DNA of 16,767 bases from Hydrogenothermaceae bacterium (GCA_015490675.1 WFXI01000170.1:1-16767); one strand, 5' to 3'. Shown: positions 7,817-14,530, counted from the stretch's first letter. The notes: generated from the sequence alone by a model not told the origin. Numbers and translations are program-made.

Positions 7817-8655
7817 CAATACTCTCCATAATCACAACTTTTTACAAAACTTCCATCTAAATTAATAGGAGCTACAATTGTTCTAAAGTTTTCATTTTTT
7901 GCAATTTGGCATAAGATTTCAAATTCTGTTTGATTATTTACATACTTTTCATCATACTCTATATTAAAAACAGCTTTTCCATTGTCTACAAATGGATAAT
8001 AAAGCTCACACTCGTTGTATTGATGGCACTCTTCATTAACAGAAAAATCAAAGTAATCAACTAAATCTTCAACCTGATTGCCATCATTCTTCAGACCTAT
8101 ACTTAAACCTCTTTTATGAGCCTCATCTGCTAAAAATCTGTTATAGTTTAACTGGTCTTCGTATGTTAAATTAAAACCTGTGTCATTTTCATAGCCATTT
8201 ACATTATCAGCTTCAACTCCATTACACCCTTTTTCTACAGCTAAATTCAATCGTTGCTTCATAATTTCTCTAACTGTATCATTTCTAATATCAAGCCAGT
8301 ATTCTCCTTCCCAGCCTTGCAACGGATTTCCAATGGCTTCTTGTGGAAATTTGTCTTTATCTGGTCTCCAATTTTCATAAGCTCCAGCATTAAAATAGCA
8401 AATGACTATTTTCCCTTGTCGTTTTAATTGATTAATAGTTTCTTTAGAGTTATCAAATAAATCTATTTCATAAACATCAGCAGGAATATCTGTTCTTAAA
8501 GGATGTGTATCATCTATATAAAGTTGTATATAGAAAGTCTTTTCTGGTGTAATGGAAAAATCATATCCATTTTGGTTATCGTTATTGGAATTATTTCCAT
8601 CAAAACAACTTATAAGAAAGGTAGTTACTATTACTAAAACTAATAAATTCCTCAT
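7816..8655 (-). CDS. GH114-type (endo-alpha-1,4-polygalactosaminidase-like) lipoprotein
   Basis: This 279-residue protein has a lipoprotein signal: RN, a hydrophobic core, then LISC with Cys17 as the lipidation site, followed by a flexible Asn/Asp-rich linker (about 19-30). Position +2 is Phe, not Asp, so outer-membrane sorting is possible. The rest is a TIM-barrel domain close to the GH114/TM1410 family: YEIDLFD (62-68), VICYFNAGAYENWRPD (84-99), GWEGEYWLDIR, GCNGVEADNVNGY (143-155), GLKNDGNQ and FSVNEECHQYNEC (204-216). The acidic residues E148 and D150 and the NEEC segment are the likely active site; most relatives I recall read VEPDN where this has VEADN. Known GH114 members cut galactosamine-containing exopolysaccharide; the substrate here is unknown. 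I see no ribosome site before the ATG. The stop overlaps the hyuB start (TGATG). Confidence 0.85.
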   Translation of the reverse strand: MRNLLVLVIVTTFLISCFDGNNSNNDNQNGYDFSITPEKTFYIQLYIDDTHPLRTDIPADVYEIDLFDNSKETINQLKRQGKIVICYFNAGAYENWRPDKDKFPQEAIGNPLQGWEGEYWLDIRNDTVREIMKQRLNLAVEKGCNGVEADNVNGYENDTGFNLTYEDQLNYNRFLADEAHKRGLSIGLKNDGNQVEDLVDYFDFSVNEECHQYNECELYYPFVDNGKAVFNIEYDEKYVNNQTEFEILCQIAKNENFRTIVAPINLDGSFVKSCDYGEY

Positions 8656-8657
8656 AG

Positions 8658-8663
8658 TATAAT
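8658..8663 (+). promoter_or_regulatory. Candidate -10 box for the NYN-domain gene
   Basis: A perfect TATAAT lies 35 nt before the ATG at 8699, giving a leader of about 28 nt. No recognisable -35 lies 16-18 nt upstream, where the sequence is the 5' end of the divergent lipoprotein gene. In DNA this AT-rich the match could be chance. Confidence 0.35.
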
Positions 8664-8698
8664 TTTACATTAAATAAAAGAAAAACTTGAGGAAGTTA

Positions 8699-9235
8699 AT
8701 GCACAACGCTTATGAAAATCCTATTTATAAAAACCAAAGGGTAGCTGTTTTTTTAGATGTTCAAAATCTTTATTATTCTGCAAGGGATGCTTTTAATAGA
8801 AAAGTAGATTTTGAAAAGGTTTTACACAAAATCTTAAACGATAGAATTTTAATAAGAGCAATAGCATATCTTATTAAACTTCAAGGTGTTGACCAGAAAG
8901 GTTTTATAAACACCCTTAAACACATAGGATACGAAGTTAAAGTTAAAGAGCCTAAGATTTTTAAAAGGCTTGATGAAGATGGAAATTTATGGACAACTAT
9001 AAAGGCAGATTGGGATATGGGAATAGCAATGGATGCAATAGCAATGGCAGAAAAAGTTGATGTGGCAATTCTTGCAACTGGAGATGGAGATTTTGCAGAT
9101 TTAGTTAAGTATTTACATACAAAAGGAGTAAAAGTAGAAATTGCAGCATTTAAACAAACAGCTGCTAAAGAACTAATAGAAAAAGCAGATGAGTTTATTG
9201 ATTTAACAACATTTGGAGAAGAGATATTTTTATAA
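8699..9235 (+). CDS. NYN-domain (PIN-like, LabA/DUF88 family) protein, putative ribonuclease
   Basis: This 178-residue soluble protein is a single NYN domain, the PIN-related nuclease fold proposed to act on RNA with bound metal. Acidic positions typical of the fold are present: VAVFLDVQNLYY (D20, N23), IKADWDMGIAMDA (D104, D106, D112) and LATGDGDFADLV (D129, D131). The C-terminal part (KGVKVEIAAF and ELIEKADEFIDLT) is the usual LabA/DUF88 ending. I chose ATG 8699, with GAGG ending 6 nt upstream, over an in-frame TTG at 8687 that lacks a ribosome site. It lies 69 nt before grpE on the same strand and diverges from the lipoprotein gene. The domain call is firm; substrate and role are unknown. 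Confidence 0.88.
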   Translation: MHNAYENPIYKNQRVAVFLDVQNLYYSARDAFNRKVDFEKVLHKILNDRILIRAIAYLIKLQGVDQKGFINTLKHIGYEVKVKEPKIFKRLDEDGNLWTTIKADWDMGIAMDAIAMAEKVDVAILATGDGDFADLVKYLHTKGVKVEIAAFKQTAAKELIEKADEFIDLTTFGEEIFL

Positions 9236-9304
9236 TTTAACCCTTGAAAAATAATATTTTTTGATACAGATTTTATAAAAAAACAAATGGAGGACACAAA
9301 ATAA

Positions 9305-9937
9305 ATGGAAGAACAAAATAAAAACGAAGAAGTTAAAGTAGAAATAGAAGAAAAATCTGAAGAAGAAAAAGCAGAAAATACAGAGACTCAAGAAGAACAT
9401 AACCAAGAACAAAAAGAACAAACAAAAGAAGATTTAGAGCAAAAAGTTCAGCAACTAGAAGAAAAACTAAAGAGAACAGAAGAGCAAGCAAAAAAAATAA
9501 GTGCATTATATCAAACACTACAACAAGATTTTGAAAGATTTAGAGTTAGAACCATTAAAGAAAAAGAAGAGGCAAAAGACGAAGGCCTTTTAAAGGTTGT
9601 AAAAGGTCTTTTAGATATTATTGATAACTTTGAAAAAGCAATAGAAAGTGCAAAAGTTTCTGATGATATTTCAGCCCTTGCAAAAGGGGTTCAAATGATA
9701 CACTATCAGCTAGTAAAATTCCTTCAAGATAATGGTATACAAGAAATCATAGCAGAAGGAGAATTTGACCCTAATCTGCACGAAGTTTTAGACACTTATA
9801 AAACAAATGAATATAAACCAAACCAGATAGTAAAAGTTTTACAAAAAGGATATATATATAAAGGAAAAGTTATAAGACCTGCAAAAGTAGTCGTAGCTGT
9901 TCCTGTAGAGGAAGAAGAAAGAGAAGATATAACATAA
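9305..9937 (+). CDS. grpE: GrpE, nucleotide exchange factor of DnaK
   Basis: GrpE releases ADP from the Hsp70 DnaK and resets the chaperone cycle in the cytoplasm. The 210-residue protein has a disordered, very Glu/Lys/Gln-rich first 40 residues, then a long coiled-coil helix (about 40-110, including LEQKVQQLEEKLKRTEEQAK and DFERFRVRTIKEKEEAK) that dimerises the protein. A four-helix section follows (LLDIIDNFEKAIESAK, GVQMIHYQLVKFLQDNGIQEI). The C-terminal beta domain that enters the DnaK cleft has FDPNLHEVLDTYKT, QIVKVLQKGYIYKGKVIRPAKVVVA. Length is normal. GGAGGA lies 10 nt before the ATG. dnaJ begins directly after the stop. No CIRCE operator is seen upstream. dnaK is not in the window. 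Confidence 0.96.
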   Translation: MEEQNKNEEVKVEIEEKSEEEKAENTETQEEHNQEQKEQTKEDLEQKVQQLEEKLKRTEEQAKKISALYQTLQQDFERFRVRTIKEKEEAKDEGLLKVVKGLLDIIDNFEKAIESAKVSDDISALAKGVQMIHYQLVKFLQDNGIQEIIAEGEFDPNLHEVLDTYKTNEYKPNQIVKVLQKGYIYKGKVIRPAKVVVAVPVEEEEREDIT

Positions 9938-10831
9938 ATGGATTTTTACAAACTTCTTCGAGTTTCAAGAAACGCAACACAAGAAGAAATAAAAAAAGCT
10001 TTTAGAGAAAAAGCAAAAAAATATCATCCTGATGTTAATAAAGAGGGGGAGGAATATTTTAAGCTCTTAACAAAAGCCTATGAAACTCTCTCAGACCCTC
10101 GAAAAAGGAAAGAGTATGATAAAACTTTATATTCAAAACCAGAATTTTTAGAAAAGGTAGAAAATTTACTAACTAATTTAATATCAGAAGATAAACCAAA
10201 AAAAGGAAAAGATATAAAAATAAATGTAGAAATATCTTTAGAAGAAGCATTCAACGGAACAACTTTAAATTTAGAGTATTTTAGGCTAGAGACCTGTCCT
10301 ATTTGCAAAGGAAAAGGTTTAGATGAAAATTCTTCCATAGAAAAATGTAGAATATGTAGTGGAAACGGGCATAAAGAAATTTTATCTGTAAAACTCCCTT
10401 GTATTAACTGTAAAGGAAAAGGTTTTATTGTAGAAAATCCTTGTATGAAATGCGGTGGAAAAAAACAAATAAAAGTAAAAAAACAAAAAACTCTAAAAAT
10501 TCCTTCAGGAGTTGATGAAGGTTTCACAATTTTATTTGAAGAAGAAGGAAATGAAGGAATAAATAATGGAAAAAATGGCAATTTATACATAAAAATTTCA
10601 ATAAAACCTCACCCTATATTTGAAAAAAAAGGATTAGACCTTCATACGAAGGTAAAATTAACTGAAAAAATAAAACAAGAAGGTAAATTTTCAATATTTA
10701 ACTTAAAGGGAGAAAAATTAACAGTAAGTTTACCTTTTAATGTCCAATCTGGAGATATTTTAAAAATTAAAAATGAAGGATTTAAAGATAGATATGGAAA
10801 TATTGGTAATATTTTTGTAAGATTACTTTAA
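9938..10831 (+). CDS. dnaJ: DnaJ-family co-chaperone, compact form without a G/F linker
   Basis: DnaJ delivers clients to DnaK and triggers its ATPase. The J domain (about 2-65) has the essential HPD at 30-32 and the usual DFYKLLRVSRNATQEEIKKAFREKAKKYHPDVN start. A short linker without the normal Gly/Phe-rich stretch leads to the first substrate-binding domain, which carries a zinc-binding region with four cysteine pairs (C120/C123, C137/C140, C155/C158, C169/C172). The last repeat, CMKCGGKK, departs from CxxCxGxG. The second C-terminal domain is present (LPFNVQSGDILKIKNEGF) but the protein stops soon after, at 297 residues against roughly 370 for classical DnaJ, so the dimerisation tail appears missing. 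The ATG follows the grpE stop with no gap. It is clearly a type I-like DnaJ but reduced. Confidence 0.92.
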   Translation: MDFYKLLRVSRNATQEEIKKAFREKAKKYHPDVNKEGEEYFKLLTKAYETLSDPRKRKEYDKTLYSKPEFLEKVENLLTNLISEDKPKKGKDIKINVEISLEEAFNGTTLNLEYFRLETCPICKGKGLDENSSIEKCRICSGNGHKEILSVKLPCINCKGKGFIVENPCMKCGGKKQIKVKKQKTLKIPSGVDEGFTILFEEEGNEGINNGKNGNLYIKISIKPHPIFEKKGLDLHTKVKLTEKIKQEGKFSIFNLKGEKLTVSLPFNVQSGDILKIKNEGFKDRYGNIGNIFVRLL

Positions 10832-10850
10832 TTTTAAGAAAAAAAATAAA

Positions 10851-10855
10851 AAGGG
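10851..10855 (+). promoter_or_regulatory. Ribosome binding site pointing to an ATA start for alr
   Basis: AAGGG lies 8 nt before the ATA codon at 10864, ideal spacing for initiation there. It is the only good Shine-Dalgarno-like sequence between the dnaJ stop and the alr catalytic lysine codon. This supports ATA 10864 over the ATT at 10831, which has no convincing upstream site. Confidence 0.6.
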
Positions 10856-10863
10856 AAACAAAG

Positions 10864-11940
10864 ATAAGAAGCTGGGCAGAAATTTACACAAATAAATTAA
10901 AAGAAAACTTAAAAAAAATATATACATTTATAAATAAAGACATTATTGCAGTTGTAAAAGCAGATGCCTATGGACACGATGCAGTTTTAGTTTCAAAGGT
11001 TTTAGAAAAAATTCCATATGTAAGATTTCTTGCTGTTGCTACAGCAGAAGAAGGAAAAATACTAAGAGAAAATAATATAAAAAAAGATATTTTGATTTTA
11101 GGAGGGATTCTATCAGAAGAAATAGAATGTTTCAACAAATATAACCTTACACCTGTAGTTTCGGACTTTAATCATCTAAAGCTTGCTAAAAAGCTAAAAA
11201 ATAAAACGGTTCATCTTAAATTTGATACAGGTATGAATAGACTTGGTTTTTATGAAGAAGAGCTAGACAACTTAGTAGATTATTTATCAAATTTGAAAAT
11301 TCAAGGATTAATGACCCATTTTCCATCTGCAGATATAGACAAAGAGTATACACAAAACCAGATAAAAAAATTTGAAAAAATTATAGAAAGACTAAATCAA
11401 ATGAAAATCTATCCGGATTATATACATTGCCAAAACAGTGCAGGATTAATCTATAACTGTGATTTTTGTAATTTAGTTAGGATAGGTCTTGTAATGTATG
11501 GGGAAAAACCCTTTGAAGAATTCCCTATAAGTTTAGAAAACATAATGTATGTAAAATCAAAATTAATTTCTATAAAAAATCTAAAGAAAGGCGAAAAGGT
11601 TTCATATACAGGAAGTTTTAAGGCTAATAAAGATATGAAAATTGGCATAGTTTCCTTTGGATATGCAGATGGTCTTCCAAGACTTTTATCTAATAAAGGC
11701 TATTTTTTAATAAATGGTAAAAAAGCAAACATTATTGGAAATATTACAATGGATATGACAATAGTTGATTTAACAAACATAGATGCTAAAGTGGGAGATG
11801 AGGTTATAATTGTTGGTAAACAAAAAGACAAAGAAATAACATTTGCAGATGTAGCAAAATTAGCACAAACTATTCCTTATGAAATTATGTGTGGAGTATC
11901 AAAAAGAGTAAGGAGAATAAAAGTAGAAAATGGGCAGTAA
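10864..11940 (+). CDS. alr: Alanine racemase, apparently starting at a non-standard ATA codon
   Basis: Alr interconverts L- and D-alanine with pyridoxal phosphate and supplies D-Ala for peptidoglycan. Counting from ATA 10864 the protein has 358 residues. It opens RSWAEIYTNKLKENL, the usual Alr N-terminus, and has AVVKADAYGHD with Lys32 as the PLP lysine. DTGMNRLG, THFPSAD, HCQNSAG and VRIGLVMYG follow, then VSYTGSF with the second catalytic Tyr at about 248, FGYADG, and NITMDMT. No ATG, GTG or TTG lies in this frame between a TAA at 10807 and a TTG at 11092. A start at that TTG would delete the lysine and the first part of the barrel. ATA 10864 has AAGGG 8 nt upstream; ATT 10831, overlapping the dnaJ stop, and ATA 10846 are alternatives. 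The frame is otherwise intact, so the protein is probably made. It overlaps the next gene by 11 nt. Confidence 0.88.
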   Translation: MRSWAEIYTNKLKENLKKIYTFINKDIIAVVKADAYGHDAVLVSKVLEKIPYVRFLAVATAEEGKILRENNIKKDILILGGILSEEIECFNKYNLTPVVSDFNHLKLAKKLKNKTVHLKFDTGMNRLGFYEEELDNLVDYLSNLKIQGLMTHFPSADIDKEYTQNQIKKFEKIIERLNQMKIYPDYIHCQNSAGLIYNCDFCNLVRIGLVMYGEKPFEEFPISLENIMYVKSKLISIKNLKKGEKVSYTGSFKANKDMKIGIVSFGYADGLPRLLSNKGYFLINGKKANIIGNITMDMTIVDLTNIDAKVGDEVIIVGKQKDKEITFADVAKLAQTIPYEIMCGVSKRVRRIKVENGQ

Positions 11941-13291
11941 AAATTTATCAATACTTGTAGTTGATGATGAAGAGAACATAAAACAACTTTTAAGGGATAT
12001 CTTAGAAGATGAAGGGTACTTTGTAGAAGTTGCTTCATCATTACAAGAAACAAAAGAAAAATTAAGAGAGAAAGATTTTGACATAATCTTTTTAGATGTT
12101 TGGTTACCAGATGGAGAAGGAACAGAGATTATAGAAAGTATTAAGAAAAACTCACCTCATACCAAAGTAATAATGATTTCTGGACACGCTAATATTCCAA
12201 TTGCAGTAAAGGCATTAAAACTTGGAGCTTATGATTTTTTAGAAAAACCACTTTCAACAGAAGCAATAATTGCAGTTTTAGAAAAAGCTGAAGAAGAAAT
12301 AAAAAAAGAGCTAGAATTTGAGTTTCTAAAACAAAAACAAGAAAGTGATATTGAAATCATAGGAAACAGCCCACCTATTCAAAGGTTAAAAAAGCAAATA
12401 GAAAAAGTGGCAAGGACAAATGCTTGGGTTTTAATACTTGGAGAAAATGGGACAGGAAAGGAATTAGTTGCAAAAAGTATCCATTATCTTTCAGATAGAG
12501 CAGATAAACCTTTTGTGGATATAAACTGTGCCGCTATACCAGATGAGCTTTTTGAAGCAGAACTTTTTGGATATGAAAAAGGAGCTTTTACAAATGCAGT
12601 TTCAAGAAAAGCAGGAAAACTAGAAATAGCAGATGGAGGAACTCTATTTTTAGATGAAGTTGCAGATTTAAGTCTGAGAGCACAGGCAAAACTACTTAGA
12701 GTATTAGAAGAAAAAACATTCTCAAGGCTTGGTAGCAATCAAAAAATAAAAGTCGATATTAGAGTAATTTCTGCCACAAATAAAAGTTTAGATGAAGAAA
12801 TAGCGAAAGGAAATTTTAGACAGGACTTGGCTTTTAGATTATCTGTTGTTCCTATAAAAGTTCCACCATTAAGAGAAAGAGGTGAAGATATTATTCTACT
12901 TGCTGAGTATTTCCTTAAAAAATCCTGTATAGAAAACAAAATGCCAGTTCCAGAAATTTCTGAAGAAGTAAAAAAGATATTCTTAAAATATCCTTGGCCA
13001 GGAAATGTTAGAGAATTAAAAAATTTAATGGAAAGACTTTGTATATTTAGTGACAAAGTAATAACTATGGAAGATTTACCAGAGTATATAACAGGTAAAA
13101 AACCAAAATCAGTTGCTATGAGTTTTGGAATAAGACCTTTAAAAGAAGTAAGAGAGCTTGCAGAAAAAGAAACAATAAAAATGGCACTAGAAAAGTATGG
13201 ACATAAAAACTTAAAAGAAATAGCAAAAGTTTTAGAGGTAGATTTATCATCCTTATATAGAAAAATAAAACAGTATAATTTGGAGGAATGA
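11930..13291 (+). CDS. NtrC/NtrX-family sigma-54-type response regulator with a GAFTNA loop
   Basis: This 453-residue protein is a transcription activator of the bacterial enhancer-binding class. The receiver domain (about 6-120) has acidic D12/D13, phospho-acceptor Asp56 in FLDVWLPDGEG, VIMISGHANIPIAVKALKLGAYDFLEKPL and Lys106; this wording is closest to NtrX. The AAA+ domain (about 142-380) has Walker A GENGTGKE (171-178), Walker B LFLDE (239-243), and the FRQDLAFRLS and PPLRERGEDI sensor regions. The loop that contacts sigma-54 reads GAFTNA (218-223) instead of GAFTGA. A Fis-type helix-turn-helix closes the protein (about 408-452, LKEIAKVLEVDLSSLYRKIKQ). No histidine kinase gene is adjacent. 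The ATG lies inside the end of alr (11-nt overlap), so the two are probably coupled. NtrX is a likely but not certain name. Confidence 0.93.
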   Translation: MGSKNLSILVVDDEENIKQLLRDILEDEGYFVEVASSLQETKEKLREKDFDIIFLDVWLPDGEGTEIIESIKKNSPHTKVIMISGHANIPIAVKALKLGAYDFLEKPLSTEAIIAVLEKAEEEIKKELEFEFLKQKQESDIEIIGNSPPIQRLKKQIEKVARTNAWVLILGENGTGKELVAKSIHYLSDRADKPFVDINCAAIPDELFEAELFGYEKGAFTNAVSRKAGKLEIADGGTLFLDEVADLSLRAQAKLLRVLEEKTFSRLGSNQKIKVDIRVISATNKSLDEEIAKGNFRQDLAFRLSVVPIKVPPLRERGEDIILLAEYFLKKSCIENKMPVPEISEEVKKIFLKYPWPGNVRELKNLMERLCIFSDKVITMEDLPEYITGKKPKSVAMSFGIRPLKEVRELAEKETIKMALEKYGHKNLKEIAKVLEVDLSSLYRKIKQYNLEE

Positions 13292-13292
13292 A

Positions 13293-13478
13293 ATGCCGTA
13301 TGTAAATGTTAAAGTCGCAGGAAAACTTTCTAAGCAGCAAAAACAAAAAATAGCAGAAGGTATAACAAAAGTTTTACAGGAAGTTGCAAACAAACCTCCA
13401 GAAGCAACTTACATAGTAATAGAAGAAGTAGATAGGGACAACTGGGCAAAAGGAGGAAAACTTTTATCAGATAAATAA
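13293..13478 (+). CDS. 4-oxalocrotonate tautomerase family protein
   Basis: This 61-residue protein matches the 4-oxalocrotonate tautomerase (XylH/DmpI) superfamily in length and pattern. Pro2 becomes the catalytic N-terminal proline after methionine removal; VNVKVAGKLSKQQKQKIAEGITKVL is the first strand and helix, and TYIVIEEVDRDNWAKGGKLLSD is the second strand and C-terminal hairpin, including the conserved W/F-x-x-GG-x-L turn. Characterised members tautomerise 2-hydroxymuconate or related enols as hexamers of such small subunits; no aromatic-degradation genes are nearby, so the substrate is unknown. The ribosome site GGAGG overlaps the end of the response-regulator gene, and the ATG begins one base after that stop, making this the likely last gene of the grpE-dnaJ-alr cluster. 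Confidence 0.9.
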   Translation: MPYVNVKVAGKLSKQQKQKIAEGITKVLQEVANKPPEATYIVIEEVDRDNWAKGGKLLSDK

Positions 13479-13496
13479 AAATATTTATAAAAACTA

Positions 13497-13524
13497 TTGT
13501 AAATATATTTGAGTGAATTATTTT
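13497..13524 (+). promoter_or_regulatory. Weak candidate promoter for the cytochrome gene
   Basis: TTGTAA (13497-13502) and TATTTT (13519-13524) are 16 nt apart in the 81-nt gap before the membrane cytochrome gene. Both boxes are imperfect and the gap is nearly all A/T. A strong ribosome site (AAGGGAGGAG, ending 6 nt before the ATG) lies downstream, which suggests that a separately expressed gene begins here. Confidence 0.25.
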
Positions 13525-13559
13525 TAATGGAAAAGTAAATCAAAGGGAGGAGTGTTTGA

Positions 13560-14315
13560 ATGGATAAAAATAATATAGATGGTGGTTGGCTTAATCTAAC
13601 ACGAATATCTTTACCTGTAAAAGTTTTATTTACTGGATATTTGATAGTTATAGGTGTTGGTTTAATGATTGCAGGTTTACAAATTTTACTTACTCACGGT
13701 ATGGCAGATGGGAAATTTGGAATATCAGTAAAGGACATTGTTTATAGTTATTATGGAAATAGAGAAGGTTCAAAATTAGAAAGAGCTTTAAATGGTTCAA
13801 TGAAACAGTATGCATCTCCAGAAGAAAGAGCAATTCTAATAGAGTGGGTTAGAAAAGGAGCCCCAGATGATGAGTATGAAACAAAAGTTAAACCAATAAT
13901 CCAAAATAACTGTGCAAAATGTCACGGAGTTATTCCATCTATACCTGACTTAACAAAGAAAGAAGTTTTAAAAGAACTTGCCAAAGTAGATACAGGAGCT
14001 ACAATAGGACAACTTACAAGACTATCCCATATACATTTATTTGGTATGGCATTTATATTTATGCTTTTAGGATTTATATTTTCTTTTGCCGTAGGAATAA
14101 ATAAAGTATTAAAATCTGTGCTAATTTTTACACCTTTTGCGTTCCAACTTATAGATATTACAGCGTGGTGGTTAACAAAAATATGGCCTAACTTCGCATA
14201 TTTTGTAATTATTGGAGGTTTTGGATACTTTACAGCATCAGCATTAATGATTATCATATCTCTTTATCAAATGTGGATTATGAAACCTAGAGATGAAAAC
14301 GCATGGAGAAGTTAA
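13560..14315 (+). CDS. Membrane-anchored c-type cytochrome protein
   Basis: This 251-residue protein has one N-terminal helix (about 18-44), a soluble segment with a single covalent heme site NCAKCHG (C118, C121, H122), and three closing helices (about 157-179, 183-203, 211-240). ILLTHGMADGKFGISVKDIVYSYYG follows helix 1, and LTRLSHIHLFGMAFIFMLLG forms helix 2. I recall the same pattern in a proteobacterial family of unknown role, sometimes wrongly named elongation factor-1 alpha. His46, His158 and His160 sit near membrane borders and could bind a second cofactor. The heme segment should face the periplasm, where c-heme is attached. An electron-transfer role is inferred; the partner is unknown. 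The end overlaps the truncated Sir2 gene by 13 nt. Confidence 0.82.
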   Translation: MDKNNIDGGWLNLTRISLPVKVLFTGYLIVIGVGLMIAGLQILLTHGMADGKFGISVKDIVYSYYGNREGSKLERALNGSMKQYASPEERAILIEWVRKGAPDDEYETKVKPIIQNNCAKCHGVIPSIPDLTKKEVLKELAKVDTGATIGQLTRLSHIHLFGMAFIFMLLGFIFSFAVGINKVLKSVLIFTPFAFQLIDITAWWLTKIWPNFAYFVIIGGFGYFTASALMIIISLYQMWIMKPRDENAWRS

Positions 14316-14530
14316 TAGAAAAAGCTAGAGAGGTTATCAAAGAAGCAGATGCTATTTTAATTACAGCTGGAGCAGGTATGGGAGTCGATAGTGGGCTCCC
14401 AGATTTTAGAGGTAAAGAAGGATTTTGGCGTGCTTATCCAATAGCAAAAAAACTTGGTCTTAGATTTGAAGAACTTGCAAATCCTAGATGGTTCAGAGAA
14501 GACCCAGAACTAGCCTGGGCTCAATTTTAG
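14303..14530 (+). pseudogene. Sir2-family deacetylase, N-terminal remnant
   Basis: Only the first 75 residues of a sirtuin remain. They include the NAD-binding motif ITAGAGMGVDSGLPDFRG (about 20-37) and KEGFWRAYP, which is well conserved, and the match holds through ELANPRWFREDPELAW. In full-length relatives (about 250-290 residues) this Trp is followed by the FYGHR segment, the catalytic His-containing core and a zinc site. Here it reads AQF and then a stop, and 12 nt later the convergent hypF ends. No reading frame after 14520 continues the family, so this is loss by deletion or rearrangement, not a simple frameshift. The remnant cannot deacetylate. Its start overlaps the cytochrome gene by 13 nt. 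The good conservation of what remains suggests a recent event. Confidence 0.8.

Noticed and set aside
7817..7819. TTG one codon upstream as the hyuB start
   Set aside because: The ATG at 7816 is better spaced from GGAGAG and forms the usual TGATG coupling with the upstream stop.
8687..8698. TTG at 8687 as the NYN gene start
   Set aside because: It has no ribosome site, whereas its own bases supply the GAGG for the ATG at 8699.
10078..10590. Long antisense open frame opposite dnaJ, and similar ones opposite the GGDEF/EAL, regulator and cytochrome genes
   Set aside because: They have no family resemblance or ribosome sites and lie opposite well-supported genes; AT-rich codon use readily creates them.
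11092..11940. A shorter alr starting at the TTG at 11092 (282 residues)
   Set aside because: It would delete the PLP lysine and the first strands of the barrel, although the upstream in-frame sequence clearly encodes them.
13471..13488. Inverted repeat ATAAATA-AAAA-TATTTAT over the tautomerase stop codon, as a terminator
   Set aside because: The stem is A/T only and has no U tract after it; it would not be stable, least of all in a thermophile, and is likely chance.
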